Assembly (NCBI GenBank): GCA_903970465.1
Contig: CAJCIO010000144.1
Span: 1-51,871 of the forward strand
From: Gammaproteobacteria bacterium
GTDB taxonomy: Bacteria; Pseudomonadota; Gammaproteobacteria; Pseudomonadales; Pseudomonadaceae
Length of the DNA: 51,871 nucleotides
Reading direction: 5' to 3'
This document shows, piece by piece, positions 15,821 through 23,989 of the stretch (position 1 is the stretch's first letter; every line of letters begins with the position of its first letter). Position numbers and translations under genes: made by a program. The notes under the pieces were generated by a model, which worked only from the letters and a program-made list of their open reading frames with translations, was not told the DNA's origin and did not search any database.

Positions 15821-16687
15821 ATGAGCCTGATACAACGCATCGATGCCCTGCTGCCGCAAACCCAATGCGGCAAATGTGGCCATCCGGGCTGCAAGCCCTA
15901 TGCGCAAGGCATTGCTGCCGGCGAGCCGATCAACCGTTGCCCGCCGGGCGGTCGCGAAACCATTGCCGCCCTCGCCGAACTGCTGCAGACCGCGGTCATC
16001 GAGTTGGACCCGCTACGGGGTACCGCCCCGGCCCAGATCGCCTCTATTCGCGAGGCCGAATGCATCGGTTGCACCAAGTGCATTCAGGCGTGCCCGGTGG
16101 ATGCCATCCTCGGTGCTGCCAAGCAGATGCACACCGTATTGATCGATGAGTGCACCGGCTGCGATTTGTGCGTGGCGCCATGCCCGGTCGACTGTATCGA
16201 TCTGATACCACTGCATGCCTTTACACGGGACTTGATTCCCTTGGTGGGCGACCTGAACCTGTCGCCCATCCAGCGGCAACTGCGCGCAGGCAAACGCGAT
16301 CAGGCCCGGCTACGTTTCGAAAATCGCAGCGTCCGCCTGCAACGCGATCTGCAACGCAAACACCTGGCACGCCAGGCAAGGCTCGCGGCGTCTGCGCTGC
16401 ATGATCCCGCAGTCAGCACTGTCTCGAGCCCGCCCCTCACAGCGATCGAGCGGATCAAGGCACAGAAAGCACTGGCGCAGAACAGCGCGCTGAAGCAGGC
16501 AAAGATCGCCGTGGCCATGACCCGCGCCCAGGTCAACAAGACTCGTCAGGCCTATGACTCGCCGCCGACTGCCGAACAGTTCGCGCGCCTGCAGACCTTG
16601 CAGGATGAACTCGATGCGGCCGAGGCCCGTCTGCTGCGCCTGCAGCCCTCCACCCCAGCTTCTACTCAGGATTGCCGACCGCGATGA
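15821..16687 (+). CDS. rnfB: RnfB-like ferredoxin protein, orphan and lacking the N-terminal membrane anchor
   Basis: A 288-residue protein (starting at MSLIQRID; an ATG at 15791 is possible but has no better RBS). It contains the RnfB four-cysteine domain (CGKCGHPGC...CPPGG, residues 16-43). Two [4Fe-4S] ferredoxin motifs follow, C-I-G-C-T-K-C-x3-C-P and C-T-G-C-D-L-C-x3-C-P, near residues 78-125. The usual RnfB hydrophobic N-terminus is missing, and the last 130 residues are basic, helical and unlike canonical RnfB. No rnfA, C, D, G or E is present. It overlaps nth by four bases, echoing the rnf-nth linkage of enterobacteria and P. aeruginosa. It is probably a soluble electron carrier; its partner is unknown. 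Confidence 0.88.
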   Translation: MSLIQRIDALLPQTQCGKCGHPGCKPYAQGIAAGEPINRCPPGGRETIAALAELLQTAVIELDPLRGTAPAQIASIREAECIGCTKCIQACPVDAILGAAKQMHTVLIDECTGCDLCVAPCPVDCIDLIPLHAFTRDLIPLVGDLNLSPIQRQLRAGKRDQARLRFENRSVRLQRDLQRKHLARQARLAASALHDPAVSTVSSPPLTAIERIKAQKALAQNSALKQAKIAVAMTRAQVNKTRQAYDSPPTAEQFARLQTLQDELDAAEARLLRLQPSTPASTQDCRPR

Positions 16688-17322
16688 ATGCCCTCAAACG
16701 CCGTGAAATGTTCCGCCGCTGGCACGAGGACAACCCCGAGCCGAAAACCGAACTGGCCTACACCTCGGCGTTCGAGCTGCTGATCGCGGTGATCCTGTCG
16801 GCGCAGTCCACCGATGTCGGGGTCAACAAGGCAACTGCCAAGCTCTACCCGGTGGCCAATACGCCGGCAGCGATCCACGCGCTGGGCGTAGAGGGCCTGT
16901 CGGAATACATCAAGACCATCGGTCTGTACAACAGCAAGGCCAAGAACGTCATCGAGACTTGCCGCCTTCTGGTAGAACTGCATGGAGGGGAAGTGCCGCA
17001 GACCCGAGAAGCCCTTGAAGCACTGCCAGGAGTGGGACGCAAAACCGCCAACGTGGTGCTCAATACCGCGTTCAGGCAACTGACCATGGCGGTCGACACC
17101 CATATTTTCCGGGTATCGAACCGCACGGGGCTGGCGCCAGGGAAGAATGTGGTGGACGTTGAAAAGGCCCTGATGAAATTTGTACCCCGTGAATACTTAT
17201 TGGATTCCCATCACTGGTTGATCCTCCACGGACGCTATGTTTGCCAGGCGCGCAAGCCTCGTTGTGGCAGTTGCCGAGTTGAAGACCTTTGCGATTACCG
17301 GTTCAAGACCTCGGACGATTGA
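16684..17322 (+). CDS. nth: Endonuclease III
   Basis: A 212-residue DNA glycosylase/AP lyase that removes oxidised pyrimidines. The helix-hairpin-helix LPGVGRKTANVV contains the catalytic lysine, and the catalytic aspartate is in VDTHIFRVSNR. The C-terminal cluster signature C-x6-C-x2-C-x5-C is intact. The ATG at 16684 overlaps the RnfB-like stop (ATGA) and fits the family start MNALKR; the frame from 16672 adds four residues. The iron-sulfur content and coupling to a ferredoxin-like gene may be related, but that is only an inference. Confidence 0.96.
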   Translation: MNALKRREMFRRWHEDNPEPKTELAYTSAFELLIAVILSAQSTDVGVNKATAKLYPVANTPAAIHALGVEGLSEYIKTIGLYNSKAKNVIETCRLLVELHGGEVPQTREALEALPGVGRKTANVVLNTAFRQLTMAVDTHIFRVSNRTGLAPGKNVVDVEKALMKFVPREYLLDSHHWLILHGRYVCQARKPRCGSCRVEDLCDYRFKTSDD

Positions 17323-17458
17323 GACTCCCACGACCGTTCGTTAGCTACTCATTGGTTCTTTATAGAAAAAGCGCATCACCCGATTGAAAAAATCTTTTTC
17401 CCCCGGTCGCCGAATATCGCTATAAGAGGCGCCAACGGCCCATGCCTGGAGAGGACAG

Positions 17459-17638
17459 ATGAGCACTGATAAAGAACAACTGGATGTTGACGAAGATTTT
17501 GTCGTGGTTGACACCGACGAGGCCGAAGCACCGGTCGAAGTCGCGAAGACCAACCTGAGCAAACGCCGCACCATTGATAACCTGCTGGAAGAACGACGAC
17601 TGCAAAAACGCCTTGCCGATCTGGACTTCGATATCTAG
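17459..17638 (+). CDS. Short acidic PA3496-type protein (59 residues)
   Basis: ATG at 17459 follows the SD-like GAGAGGA. The product begins MSTDKEQLDVDED, has an acidic N-terminal half and ends with a basic helical segment (SKRRTIDNLLEERRLQKRLADL) before a final LDFDI. P. aeruginosa has a small gene of this type directly after nth (PA3496), and I recall it being linked to envelope integrity only by similarity. Position and RBS support a real gene despite the length. No membrane segment or signal peptide is seen, so an envelope role is not evident. Confidence 0.8.
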   Translation: MSTDKEQLDVDEDFVVVDTDEAEAPVEVAKTNLSKRRTIDNLLEERRLQKRLADLDFDI

Positions 17639-17724
17639 CGGCCGGCGCCTGCGAACGGACCACTGTTGGCCAGATTGCGCCGAGCCTTCGCTGGAGTCCG
17701 GCGGCAAGATTTGCCTGGTATCGC

Positions 17725-18357
17725 TCAAACGAGGCCATTGCGCTGGGCGAGCTCAATCAGGTCTACCAGGGAGCGGGCGTTGAGCTTGCTCAGCAGCCGA
17801 GTCTTGTAGGTACTTACTGTCTTGTTACTGAGGCACATGCCCTCAGCAATATCCTTGTTGCTCTTGCCTTGAGCCAACTGCTGCAACACCATCATTTCAC
17901 GCCCGGACAGGCGCTCTACCATGTCCGCTTCGGAGGCATTCGCCATGTCTGCGCGCACCGAATGCAACGCCTGATTGGGGAAATAGCTGTATCCGGACAG
18001 GACGGCTCTGATGGCGCTCAACAGCTCCGTAAGGTTTTGCTCCTTGCACACATACCCTGCCGCGCCCGACTGCATGCAACGTCCGGAAAAGTGTCCTGGC
18101 GTCTGCGAGGTCAGCACCAGCACCTTGACCGGCGGGGCGTGAATGGGTGCCGTCAGGCGGTGAATGACCTCCAGCCCGCCAAGCCTCGGTATGCGTATAT
18201 CGAGAATGACGATGTCCGGCTTGTGTTCCCGCGCCAGCTGCAGCGCATCGACACCGTTATCGGTTTCCGCCACCACCTCGTAGCCATGCCGCTCCATCAA
18301 CATGCGTACCGCCAGGCGAACGACCGGATGATAATCCACGATCAGCACTCTATTCAT
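17725..18357 (-). CDS. Orphan LuxR/NarL-type response regulator with an altered acidic pocket
   Basis: A 210-residue regulator: receiver domain (1-120) and a LuxR-type HTH (about 145-205, LSGREMMVLQQLAQGKSNKDIAE...LSNKTVSTYKTRLLSKL). The phosphoacceptor Asp lies in VILDIRIP; the conserved Thr (VLVLTSQ) and Lys (YVCKEQ) are present. The acidic pair near the N-terminus reads VDYHPVV rather than VDDHPVV, so the second metal-binding Asp is Tyr (residue 9). It resembles BvgA/EvgA-type regulators. No histidine kinase is nearby. The start at 18357 fits family N-termini (MNRVLIVD). Target genes are unknown. Confidence 0.9.
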   Translation of the reverse strand: MNRVLIVDYHPVVRLAVRMLMERHGYEVVAETDNGVDALQLAREHKPDIVILDIRIPRLGGLEVIHRLTAPIHAPPVKVLVLTSQTPGHFSGRCMQSGAAGYVCKEQNLTELLSAIRAVLSGYSYFPNQALHSVRADMANASEADMVERLSGREMMVLQQLAQGKSNKDIAEGMCLSNKTVSTYKTRLLSKLNARSLVDLIELAQRNGLV

Positions 18358-18861
18358 GGGGCATCCAAATCTCGCTGTTAGAATTTTTAGAGCGCGCAAG
18401 ATAGCGCAGTCTTTCTTCCGTTTGCATCGCAGCACTCCCTCCAACTAGCGGTTGAGACGATTCCTACAACAGCGAACGAATTTTCCTACAGAACATCCTT
18501 CCGACATCACCGTAAAACATCGTCAGCTTGCCTCGCCAACAGCTCTCTCTTCGCAAGCCCAAACGGTACACAAGCGTTCAGTGATCAGCAAACGACTCGA
18601 CATCCGCAATCTTCACAAGGCGTTACCGAGCATCATTCATAACTGATAATGTTTTTAACCGGTTATTACATTTCAATAATCAGGCGGCAGGTTCAATGCA
18701 CGTTATTTATGTACGTCGCCGAACCGCAGAGGGATTGAGACAATCGAGAAAACCACCCGCGCACCTCTGGATAGAGCCTGACGCTGCGTCGCAAGGCACT
18801 CGGATTTGCTCGACAGAAATTGACTTGCAGACAGTACCGCACCAACCTGGAGCGCCGCCCC
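18358..18861. other. Lower-GC intergenic region between the response regulator and the membrane-protein gene
   Basis: About 500 bases, more AT-rich than the surroundings. Short open frames at 18452-18646 and 18696-18926 lack convincing RBSs or family features. An imperfect palindrome (AATG...AACCGGTT...CATT) is centred near 18660 and could be an operator. Nothing else recognisable. Confidence 0.35.
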
Positions 18862-19380
18862 ATGGAAAGCACGAAACTAGCCAAAAGCCCGCTGACGATC
18901 ATTGCTATCTTTGCAGCCACCATTGAAGCCTCGGCGCTTGCATCACTTCCACTGCTCGAATCAGACAATCAGTACATATATACGTGGTTCCTGATTGGCT
19001 TCCCGCCTTTTTTGACACTGCTGTTTTTCGTAACACTTAATTTCAACAATCGCGCACTCTATTCACCGTCAGACTTTACTGACCAGGAGAATTTCCTCAA
19101 GACCCAGAACACCAGAGAGACAACTGCAGGACTGTCCGGCTCGGCCAATGATTACAACCAGTTGGCCATTGCCGCCCGCGACGCAAGCAAGATTGCGGAG
19201 TCGGCTTATCTTCCATTACCGGGTGGATTGGTGCATGTCATCGACTGCCAGCACGTCAGGGACTGCCATCACTGCTTCGAGCTGATCGAGAAAATCAGCG
19301 CGCTGTCTCGCGCCAGTGACCAGCATTCGGTGGACAGCCAAGTGGTCATATTGGTCAGCAGCGATCGCCTGAGCACCTGA
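18862..19380 (+). CDS. Unknown two-helix inner membrane protein
   Basis: A 172-residue product starting MESTKLAKSPLT; GGAG lies about nine bases upstream of 18862. Two hydrophobic segments (about residues 10-30 and 40-60) are followed by a conserved-looking LYSPSDFTDQENFLK motif just after the second helix. A soluble tail of about 100 residues contains a Cys/His cluster (DCQHVRDCHHCFELIE). This layout, two N-terminal helices then an SPSDF-type motif and a variable tail, is one I have seen in uncharacterised bacterial proteins, but I cannot name a function. It is alone on its strand between the orphan regulator and argG, in a low-GC patch that suggests later acquisition. Confidence 0.65.
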   Translation: MESTKLAKSPLTIIAIFAATIEASALASLPLLESDNQYIYTWFLIGFPPFLTLLFFVTLNFNNRALYSPSDFTDQENFLKTQNTRETTAGLSGSANDYNQLAIAARDASKIAESAYLPLPGGLVHVIDCQHVRDCHHCFELIEKISALSRASDQHSVDSQVVILVSSDRLST

Positions 19381-19418
19381 TGTGCCTGACCGAACCCCGA
19401 TTAATAGCCCCCAAAACG

Positions 19419-19448
19419 AAAAAGCCCCGGCATGAGCCAGGGCTTTTT
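19419..19448. terminator. Bidirectional intrinsic terminator between the membrane-protein gene and argG
   Basis: AAAAAGCCC...GGGCTTTTT forms a stem with A/T tracts on both sides, able to end transcription from both convergent genes. Confidence 0.9.
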
Positions 19449-19465
19449 CAGTCAGCAAACATCAA

Positions 19466-20683
19466 TCAAAACAGTTTGCGACCCTTGTTGGCAGCAATAC
19501 GCATGCGCAACGCATTGAGCTTGATGAAGCCCGCCGCATCCGCCTGGTTGTAGGCGCCGCCATCTTCTTCGAAGGTCGCGATATTGGCGTCGAACAGCGA
19601 CTCGTCGGACTTGCGCCCCGTCACGATGACGTTGCCCTTGTACAGCTTCAGGCGAACCACACCATTCACATGCGCCTGGGAGGCGTCGATCATCTGTTGC
19701 AGCATCAGACGCTCAGGGCTCCACCAGTAGCCGGTGTAGATCAGGCTAGCGTACCTGGGCATCAGTTCATCCTTGAGGTGCGCGACTTCGCGATCAAGGG
19801 TGATGGACTCGATGGCCCGGTGCGCACGCAGCATGATGGTGCCGCCCGGGGTTTCGTAACAACCACGGGATTTCATGCCCACATAACGGTTCTCGACGAT
19901 GTCAAGACGGCCGATACCGTGTTCGCCGCCGATACGGTTGAGAGTCGCAAGCACGGTGGCCGGGGTCATTTCGACGCCGTCCAGTGCCACGATATCACCG
20001 TTGCGGTAGGTCAGCTCCAGGTACTGGGCCTGATCGGGCGCCTTCTCCGGGGAGACCGTCCAGCGCCACATGTCTTCTTCATGCTCGGTCCAGGTGTCTT
20101 CCAGCACGCCGCCTTCATAGGAGATGTGCAGCAGGTTGGCATCCATGGAGTAAGGCGATTTCTTCTTGCCGTGACGCTCGATCGGGATGGCGTGCTTTTC
20201 AGCGTAATCCATCAGTTTCTCGCGGGACAGCAGATCCCACTCGCGCCATGGAGCAATGACCTTGACGCCAGGCTTGAGGGCATAGGCGCCCAGTTCGAAA
20301 CGCACCTGATCGTTGCCTTTGCCGGTCGCGCCATGGGAGATGGCGTCGGCGCCGGTCTCGTTGGCGATTTCGATCAGGCGCTTGGCGATCAGCGGACGCG
20401 CGATGGAAGTACCCAGCAGGTACTCGCCTTCGTAGACGGTGTTGGCGCGGAACATCGGGAACACGAAATCGCGCACGAACTCTTCGCGCAGATCGTCGAT
20501 GTAGATTTCCTTGACGCCCATGGCTTGAGCCTTGGCGCGTGCCGGTTCGACTTCTTCGCCCTGACCCAGGTCAGCGGTGAAGGTCACGACTTCACAGTTA
20601 TAAGTATCCTGCAGCCACTTGAGGATCACCGAAGTGTCCAGGCCGCCGGAATACGCCAGAACGACCTTGTTTACGTCCGCCAT
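19466..20683 (-). CDS. argG: Argininosuccinate synthase
   Basis: A 405-residue enzyme joining citrulline and aspartate with ATP in the penultimate arginine step. The N-terminal PP-loop AYSGGLDTSVILKWL, the citrulline-site region YLLGTSIARPL and the SHGATGKGNDQVRFE stretch are all present. Length and start are normal. It is followed downstream by the bidirectional terminator at 19419. argF lies in the same window at 26226, but they are separate transcription units. The long frame on the opposite strand (19670-20719) is a coding shadow. Confidence 0.97.
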   Translation of the reverse strand: MADVNKVVLAYSGGLDTSVILKWLQDTYNCEVVTFTADLGQGEEVEPARAKAQAMGVKEIYIDDLREEFVRDFVFPMFRANTVYEGEYLLGTSIARPLIAKRLIEIANETGADAISHGATGKGNDQVRFELGAYALKPGVKVIAPWREWDLLSREKLMDYAEKHAIPIERHGKKKSPYSMDANLLHISYEGGVLEDTWTEHEEDMWRWTVSPEKAPDQAQYLELTYRNGDIVALDGVEMTPATVLATLNRIGGEHGIGRLDIVENRYVGMKSRGCYETPGGTIMLRAHRAIESITLDREVAHLKDELMPRYASLIYTGYWWSPERLMLQQMIDASQAHVNGVVRLKLYKGNVIVTGRKSDESLFDANIATFEEDGGAYNQADAAGFIKLNALRMRIAANKGRKLF

Positions 20684-20814
20684 GCCATCACTCCACGGGG
20701 TTGTACGGAAAACCGCTGATTCTACCGTCCAAACCCATGGAATTACAGTGGCGCGACAGCCAATGACGACAAAGCGACGGTTTATTGTGTTTTCCGGGAC
20801 CGCTCGCCGCTATG

Positions 20815-20863
20815 TGGGAGTGGGCTCTGCCCCGCGAAGCTTCGCAGGCAGAGCCCACTCCCA
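20815..20863. repeat. REP palindrome with 17-bp perfect stem
   Basis: TGGGAGTGGGCTCTGCC pairs perfectly with its complement at 20847-20863. It lies between argG and motY, directly after the motY stop on the minus strand, and may also act as a transcription end. Confidence 0.8.
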
Positions 20864-20870
20864 GAGGGGT

Positions 20871-21917
20871 TCAGGGCTTGGCCGGCGTAGTCGCGGGCGG
20901 TGCTGCCGGCTTGGCTGGCGCAGCGGCGCCGGGTGATGCCGCAGCAGCCGGCACCGCAGGCTTGGCGGCTGTCACGGGTATCACCGGCGCCGTGGAGGCA
21001 GGCGCTTGCGCACTGGGGACCAGCGTCGGCGGCATGACGAACGGCGCCGGAGCGGCCTTCTGCTCGCCCGTGACTCTTTCAAGCTCGATATTCACCCGGC
21101 GGTTACGGGCGCGGTTGGCCGGCGAGTTGTTCGGCACCAGCGGAAACTGCTCGCCATGGAAACGCATGACGATATGCTCCTCCGGCACGCCGTTGGCCTT
21201 CAAGTATTCCATGACCGCTAGCGCCCGACGACGCGACAGATCGCGGTTGGTCAGGCGATTGCCGCTGTTGTCCGAGTGGCCATCGAGCTCGACATGGTTG
21301 ACGGTTGGATCGGCCCTCATGAAGGCCAGGATCACGTCCAGATGTTTCTTGGCCGTGGCGTCCAGTTCGATGTCCTTGGGAAAACCGACCTGGGATTCGC
21401 GCACTTGGTCGAAATTCATCGACAGCAATTTGCCGGCACAGATCTGGAAGTCGCCGTAAGCCTTGATGAAATTGATCGGCAATACCCGCACTTCAGTACC
21501 ACGCGGGCCCTCGCCGGCACCGCTGCGCACCACCACGCTGCGGCCTTCGAGCAAGCCGTTGAGCAACCGACTGGCCTGCCCCTGAGTGCTGCTCAACAGG
21601 TTGTCGCCGGAACCCAGGCGCACCGCACCGAGGTTGATATCGTTACGCCCAGGCTGCCATGCTGCGGCGGCAGCCAGTAGCGTTGCCGAGCCATTCCCCA
21701 ACATGGAAGAGGTAGAGGCCAGGTGAAAAGTGGCCTGCTCGCCAGCACGGCGCACGAACGCGCCACTGCCGAAACCGCTGACAGGCTGGGTCAAGCGGCA
21801 CTCGAACTGATCGCCGTCGACTGACCACGCTGCATTTTCCATGCGAGTCTGGAAGGTCAGCGCCATGGCAGGCAAGCTGGCGAATGCGGTGAATAAGGCT
21901 ATATAGAGCTGGCGCAC
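20871..21917 (-). CDS. motY: MotY-type OmpA-family flagellar motor protein with Pro/Ala tail
   Basis: A 348-residue exported protein. A signal peptide (ends near A-M-A at residue 19) is followed by a MotY-type N-terminal domain. An OmpA peptidoglycan-binding domain follows (about residues 170-285, VELDGHSDNSG, NRDLSRRRALAVMEYL, NRARNRRVNIELE). In Pseudomonas, MotY helps anchor flagellar stators at the cell wall. Position next to argG and pyrC matches P. aeruginosa motY (PA3526 as I recall). The last about 60 residues are almost only Ala, Pro, Lys and Thr, probably a flexible tail. A generic OmpA protein is the alternative. Confidence 0.85.
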   Translation of the reverse strand: MRQLYIALFTAFASLPAMALTFQTRMENAAWSVDGDQFECRLTQPVSGFGSGAFVRRAGEQATFHLASTSSMLGNGSATLLAAAAAWQPGRNDINLGAVRLGSGDNLLSSTQGQASRLLNGLLEGRSVVVRSGAGEGPRGTEVRVLPINFIKAYGDFQICAGKLLSMNFDQVRESQVGFPKDIELDATAKKHLDVILAFMRADPTVNHVELDGHSDNSGNRLTNRDLSRRRALAVMEYLKANGVPEEHIVMRFHGEQFPLVPNNSPANRARNRRVNIELERVTGEQKAAPAPFVMPPTLVPSAQAPASTAPVIPVTAAKPAVPAAAASPGAAAPAKPAAPPATTPAKP

Positions 21918-22047
21918 GGGAGACTCCCCTGATTGCTTTTACATACTCAGGGGATATCGGTCGGTTGTGGCAAAACTTGATAGCGAGTGCCTGGACCGCC
22001 GTTTTCCGGTAGCATTCGCCGGGAGTTCGACCCGCCTGGAATCCCCA

Positions 22048-23094
22048 ATGTCCGACCGCCTGACCCTCCTGCGTCCCGACGACTGGCACATCCATCTTCG
22101 TGATGGCGCAGTGCTTCCCCATACCGTAGCCGACGTGGCCCGCACCTTCGGCCGCGCGATCATCATGCCCAACCTGGTGCCGCCGGTGCGCAATGCCGCC
22201 GATGCCGGCGCGTACCGCCAGCGCATCCTCGATGCACGCCCGGCCGGCAGCGCGTTCGAGCCCTTGATGACGCTGTACCTCACCGATCGCACCCAACCCG
22301 AAGATATCCGCGCGGCCTTTGCCACCGGTTTCGTGCGGGCCGCCAAGATGTACCCGGCGGGCGCCACCACCAACTCGGATTCCGGGGTCACTAGCCTCGA
22401 CAACATCAGCGACGCCCTGGAAACCATGGCCGAGCTGGGCATGTTGTTGTTGGTGCACGGTGAAGTGACCCGCGGCGAGGTCGACGTGTTCGACCGCGAG
22501 AAACTATTCATCGACGAGCATCTGCGCCGCGTGGTCGACCGTTTCCCGACGCTGAAAATCGTCTTCGAACACATCACCACCAGCGAAGCCGCGCAGTTCG
22601 TCACCGAGGCCCCGGCCAACGTTGCCGCGACCATCACCTGCCAGCATTTGCTGTACAACCGCAACCACATGCTGGTCGGCGGCATTCGCCCGCATTTCTA
22701 CTGCCTGCCGATCCTGAAGCGCAATACCCACCAGGTGTCCTTGCTGGACGCCGCCACCAGCGGCAACCCGAAGTTTTTCCTCGGCAGCGACTCGGCGCCC
22801 CACGCCCAACACGCCAAAGAGGCCGCGTGCGGCTGCGCAGGTTGCTATACCGCCTACGGGGCCATCGAGCTGTATGCCGAAGCTTTCGAACAGCGTAACG
22901 CCTTGGACAAACTCGAGGGTTTCGCCAGCCTGTTCGGCCCGGCGTTCTACGGTTTGCCGGTAAATACCGACAGCATTACCCTGGTCCGTGAAGAATGGAC
23001 TGCCCCGGTCAGCCTGCCGTTCGGCGAGCAGACTGTCATTCCGCTGCGCGCCGGTGAAAAACTGCGCTGGCGCCTGCTGGAGAAAAATGCGTGA
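22048..23094 (+). CDS. pyrC: Dihydroorotase
   Basis: A 348-residue class II dihydroorotase for pyrimidine synthesis (carbamoyl aspartate to dihydroorotate). Zinc ligands are seen in DWHIHLRDG near residue 17, the carboxylated-lysine region FVRAAKMYPAG near 100, and GSDSAPHAQHAKE near 250. The ATG at 22048 (MSDRLTLLRPDDWH) is the family start; the longer frame is upstream sequence. It is divergent from motY and overlaps rnt (GTGA), so the two are translated together. Confidence 0.96.
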   Translation: MSDRLTLLRPDDWHIHLRDGAVLPHTVADVARTFGRAIIMPNLVPPVRNAADAGAYRQRILDARPAGSAFEPLMTLYLTDRTQPEDIRAAFATGFVRAAKMYPAGATTNSDSGVTSLDNISDALETMAELGMLLLVHGEVTRGEVDVFDREKLFIDEHLRRVVDRFPTLKIVFEHITTSEAAQFVTEAPANVAATITCQHLLYNRNHMLVGGIRPHFYCLPILKRNTHQVSLLDAATSGNPKFFLGSDSAPHAQHAKEAACGCAGCYTAYGAIELYAEAFEQRNALDKLEGFASLFGPAFYGLPVNTDSITLVREEWTAPVSLPFGEQTVIPLRAGEKLRWRLLEKNA

Positions 23095-23771
23095 GTGAAG
23101 ATCATTTCGACGACGAGCCCGAAGGCAACGGCGGAGGCGGTGGCGGTTCGCGCCATCCCATGGCCGCACGCTTCCGCGGCTATCTGCCGGTAGTCGTCGA
23201 TGTCGAAACCGGTGGCTTCAATTGCGCCACCGACGCCCTGTTGGAAATCGCCGCAACGACCATCGGCATGGACGAAAAAGGCTTCGTGTTCCCCGATCAC
23301 ACCTACTTCTTCCGGGTAGAACCGTTCGAGGGCGCCAATATCGAAGCGGCGGCGCTGGAGTTCACCGGCATCAAGCTTGACCATCCGCTGCGCATGGCGG
23401 TGAGCGAAGAAACCGCCCTGACCGATATCTTCCGCGGTATCCGCAAGGCCTTGAAGGCCAACGGTTGCAAGCGAGCGATCCTGGTCGGCCACAACAGCAG
23501 CTTCGACCTGGGATTCCTCAACGCGGCCGTGGTGCGTGGCGACATCAAACGCAATCCGTTCCACCCCTTCTCGAGCTTCGACACCGCGACGCTGGCTGGT
23601 CTGGCCTACGGGCAGACTGTGCTGGCCAAAGCGTGTCAGGCTGCGGATATCGACTTCGACGGGCGCGAGGCCCACTCCGCTCGCTATGACACCGAAAAGA
23701 CTGCCGAGCTGTTCTGCGGCATCGTCAACCGTTGGAAGCAAATGGGCGGCTGGCCGGATTACGACGAATAA
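23091..23771 (+). CDS. rnt: Ribonuclease T
   Basis: A 226-residue DEDD-family exonuclease that trims 3' ends of tRNA and other stable RNAs. Motifs: VDVETGGFN (Exo I), VGHNSSFDLGFL (Exo II), HSARYDTEKTAEL (Exo III). It begins with GTG overlapping the pyrC stop. The first 20 residues include a glycine run that is probably unstructured. In P. aeruginosa and P. putida a peroxiredoxin gene lies next, as far as I recall; here bfd follows directly after a REPIN. Confidence 0.96.
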   Translation: MSEDHFDDEPEGNGGGGGGSRHPMAARFRGYLPVVVDVETGGFNCATDALLEIAATTIGMDEKGFVFPDHTYFFRVEPFEGANIEAAALEFTGIKLDHPLRMAVSEETALTDIFRGIRKALKANGCKRAILVGHNSSFDLGFLNAAVVRGDIKRNPFHPFSSFDTATLAGLAYGQTVLAKACQAADIDFDGREAHSARYDTEKTAELFCGIVNRWKQMGGWPDYDE

Positions 23772-23780
23772 TACTCGTCC

Positions 23781-23868
23781 TGTAGCGAGGGGGCTTGCCC
23801 CCGATTGGTGTACCAGTCGCAGTATCTATGGCTGATACAACGCAATCGGAGGCAAGCCCCCTCGCTAT
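23781..23868. repeat. REPIN (inverted REP pair)
   Basis: TGTAGCGAGGGGGCTTGCC and its near-exact complement flank a short spacer. It lies between rnt and bfd. Confidence 0.8.
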
Positions 23869-23923
23869 GTTCAAGCAATGGTGGACCATTCATCGCCGAC
23901 CACACACGTTTCATGTTCGTACT

Positions 23924-23952
23924 TTGACAAGCATTCTCATTACCATTAAGAT
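23924..23952 (+). promoter_or_regulatory. bfd promoter with overlapping Fur box
   Basis: TTGACA (23924-23929) and TAAGAT (23947-23952) are separated by 17 bases. The 19-base stretch at 23926-23944, read on the minus strand, matches the Fur consensus GATAATGAGAATCATTATC at 15 of 19 positions. This fits iron-repressed bfd expression. Confidence 0.65.
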
Positions 23953-23989
23953 CTCCGTCATCAGCTTTTCACCGCGACGGTTTTTCTCT

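Noticed and set aside
18452..18926. Two short plus-strand frames upstream of the membrane-protein gene
   Set aside because: No RBS, no membrane or domain features, and the second overlaps the better-supported gene.
19670..20719. 349-codon plus-strand frame opposite argG
   Set aside because: argG is full length with all motifs; this frame is a coding shadow.
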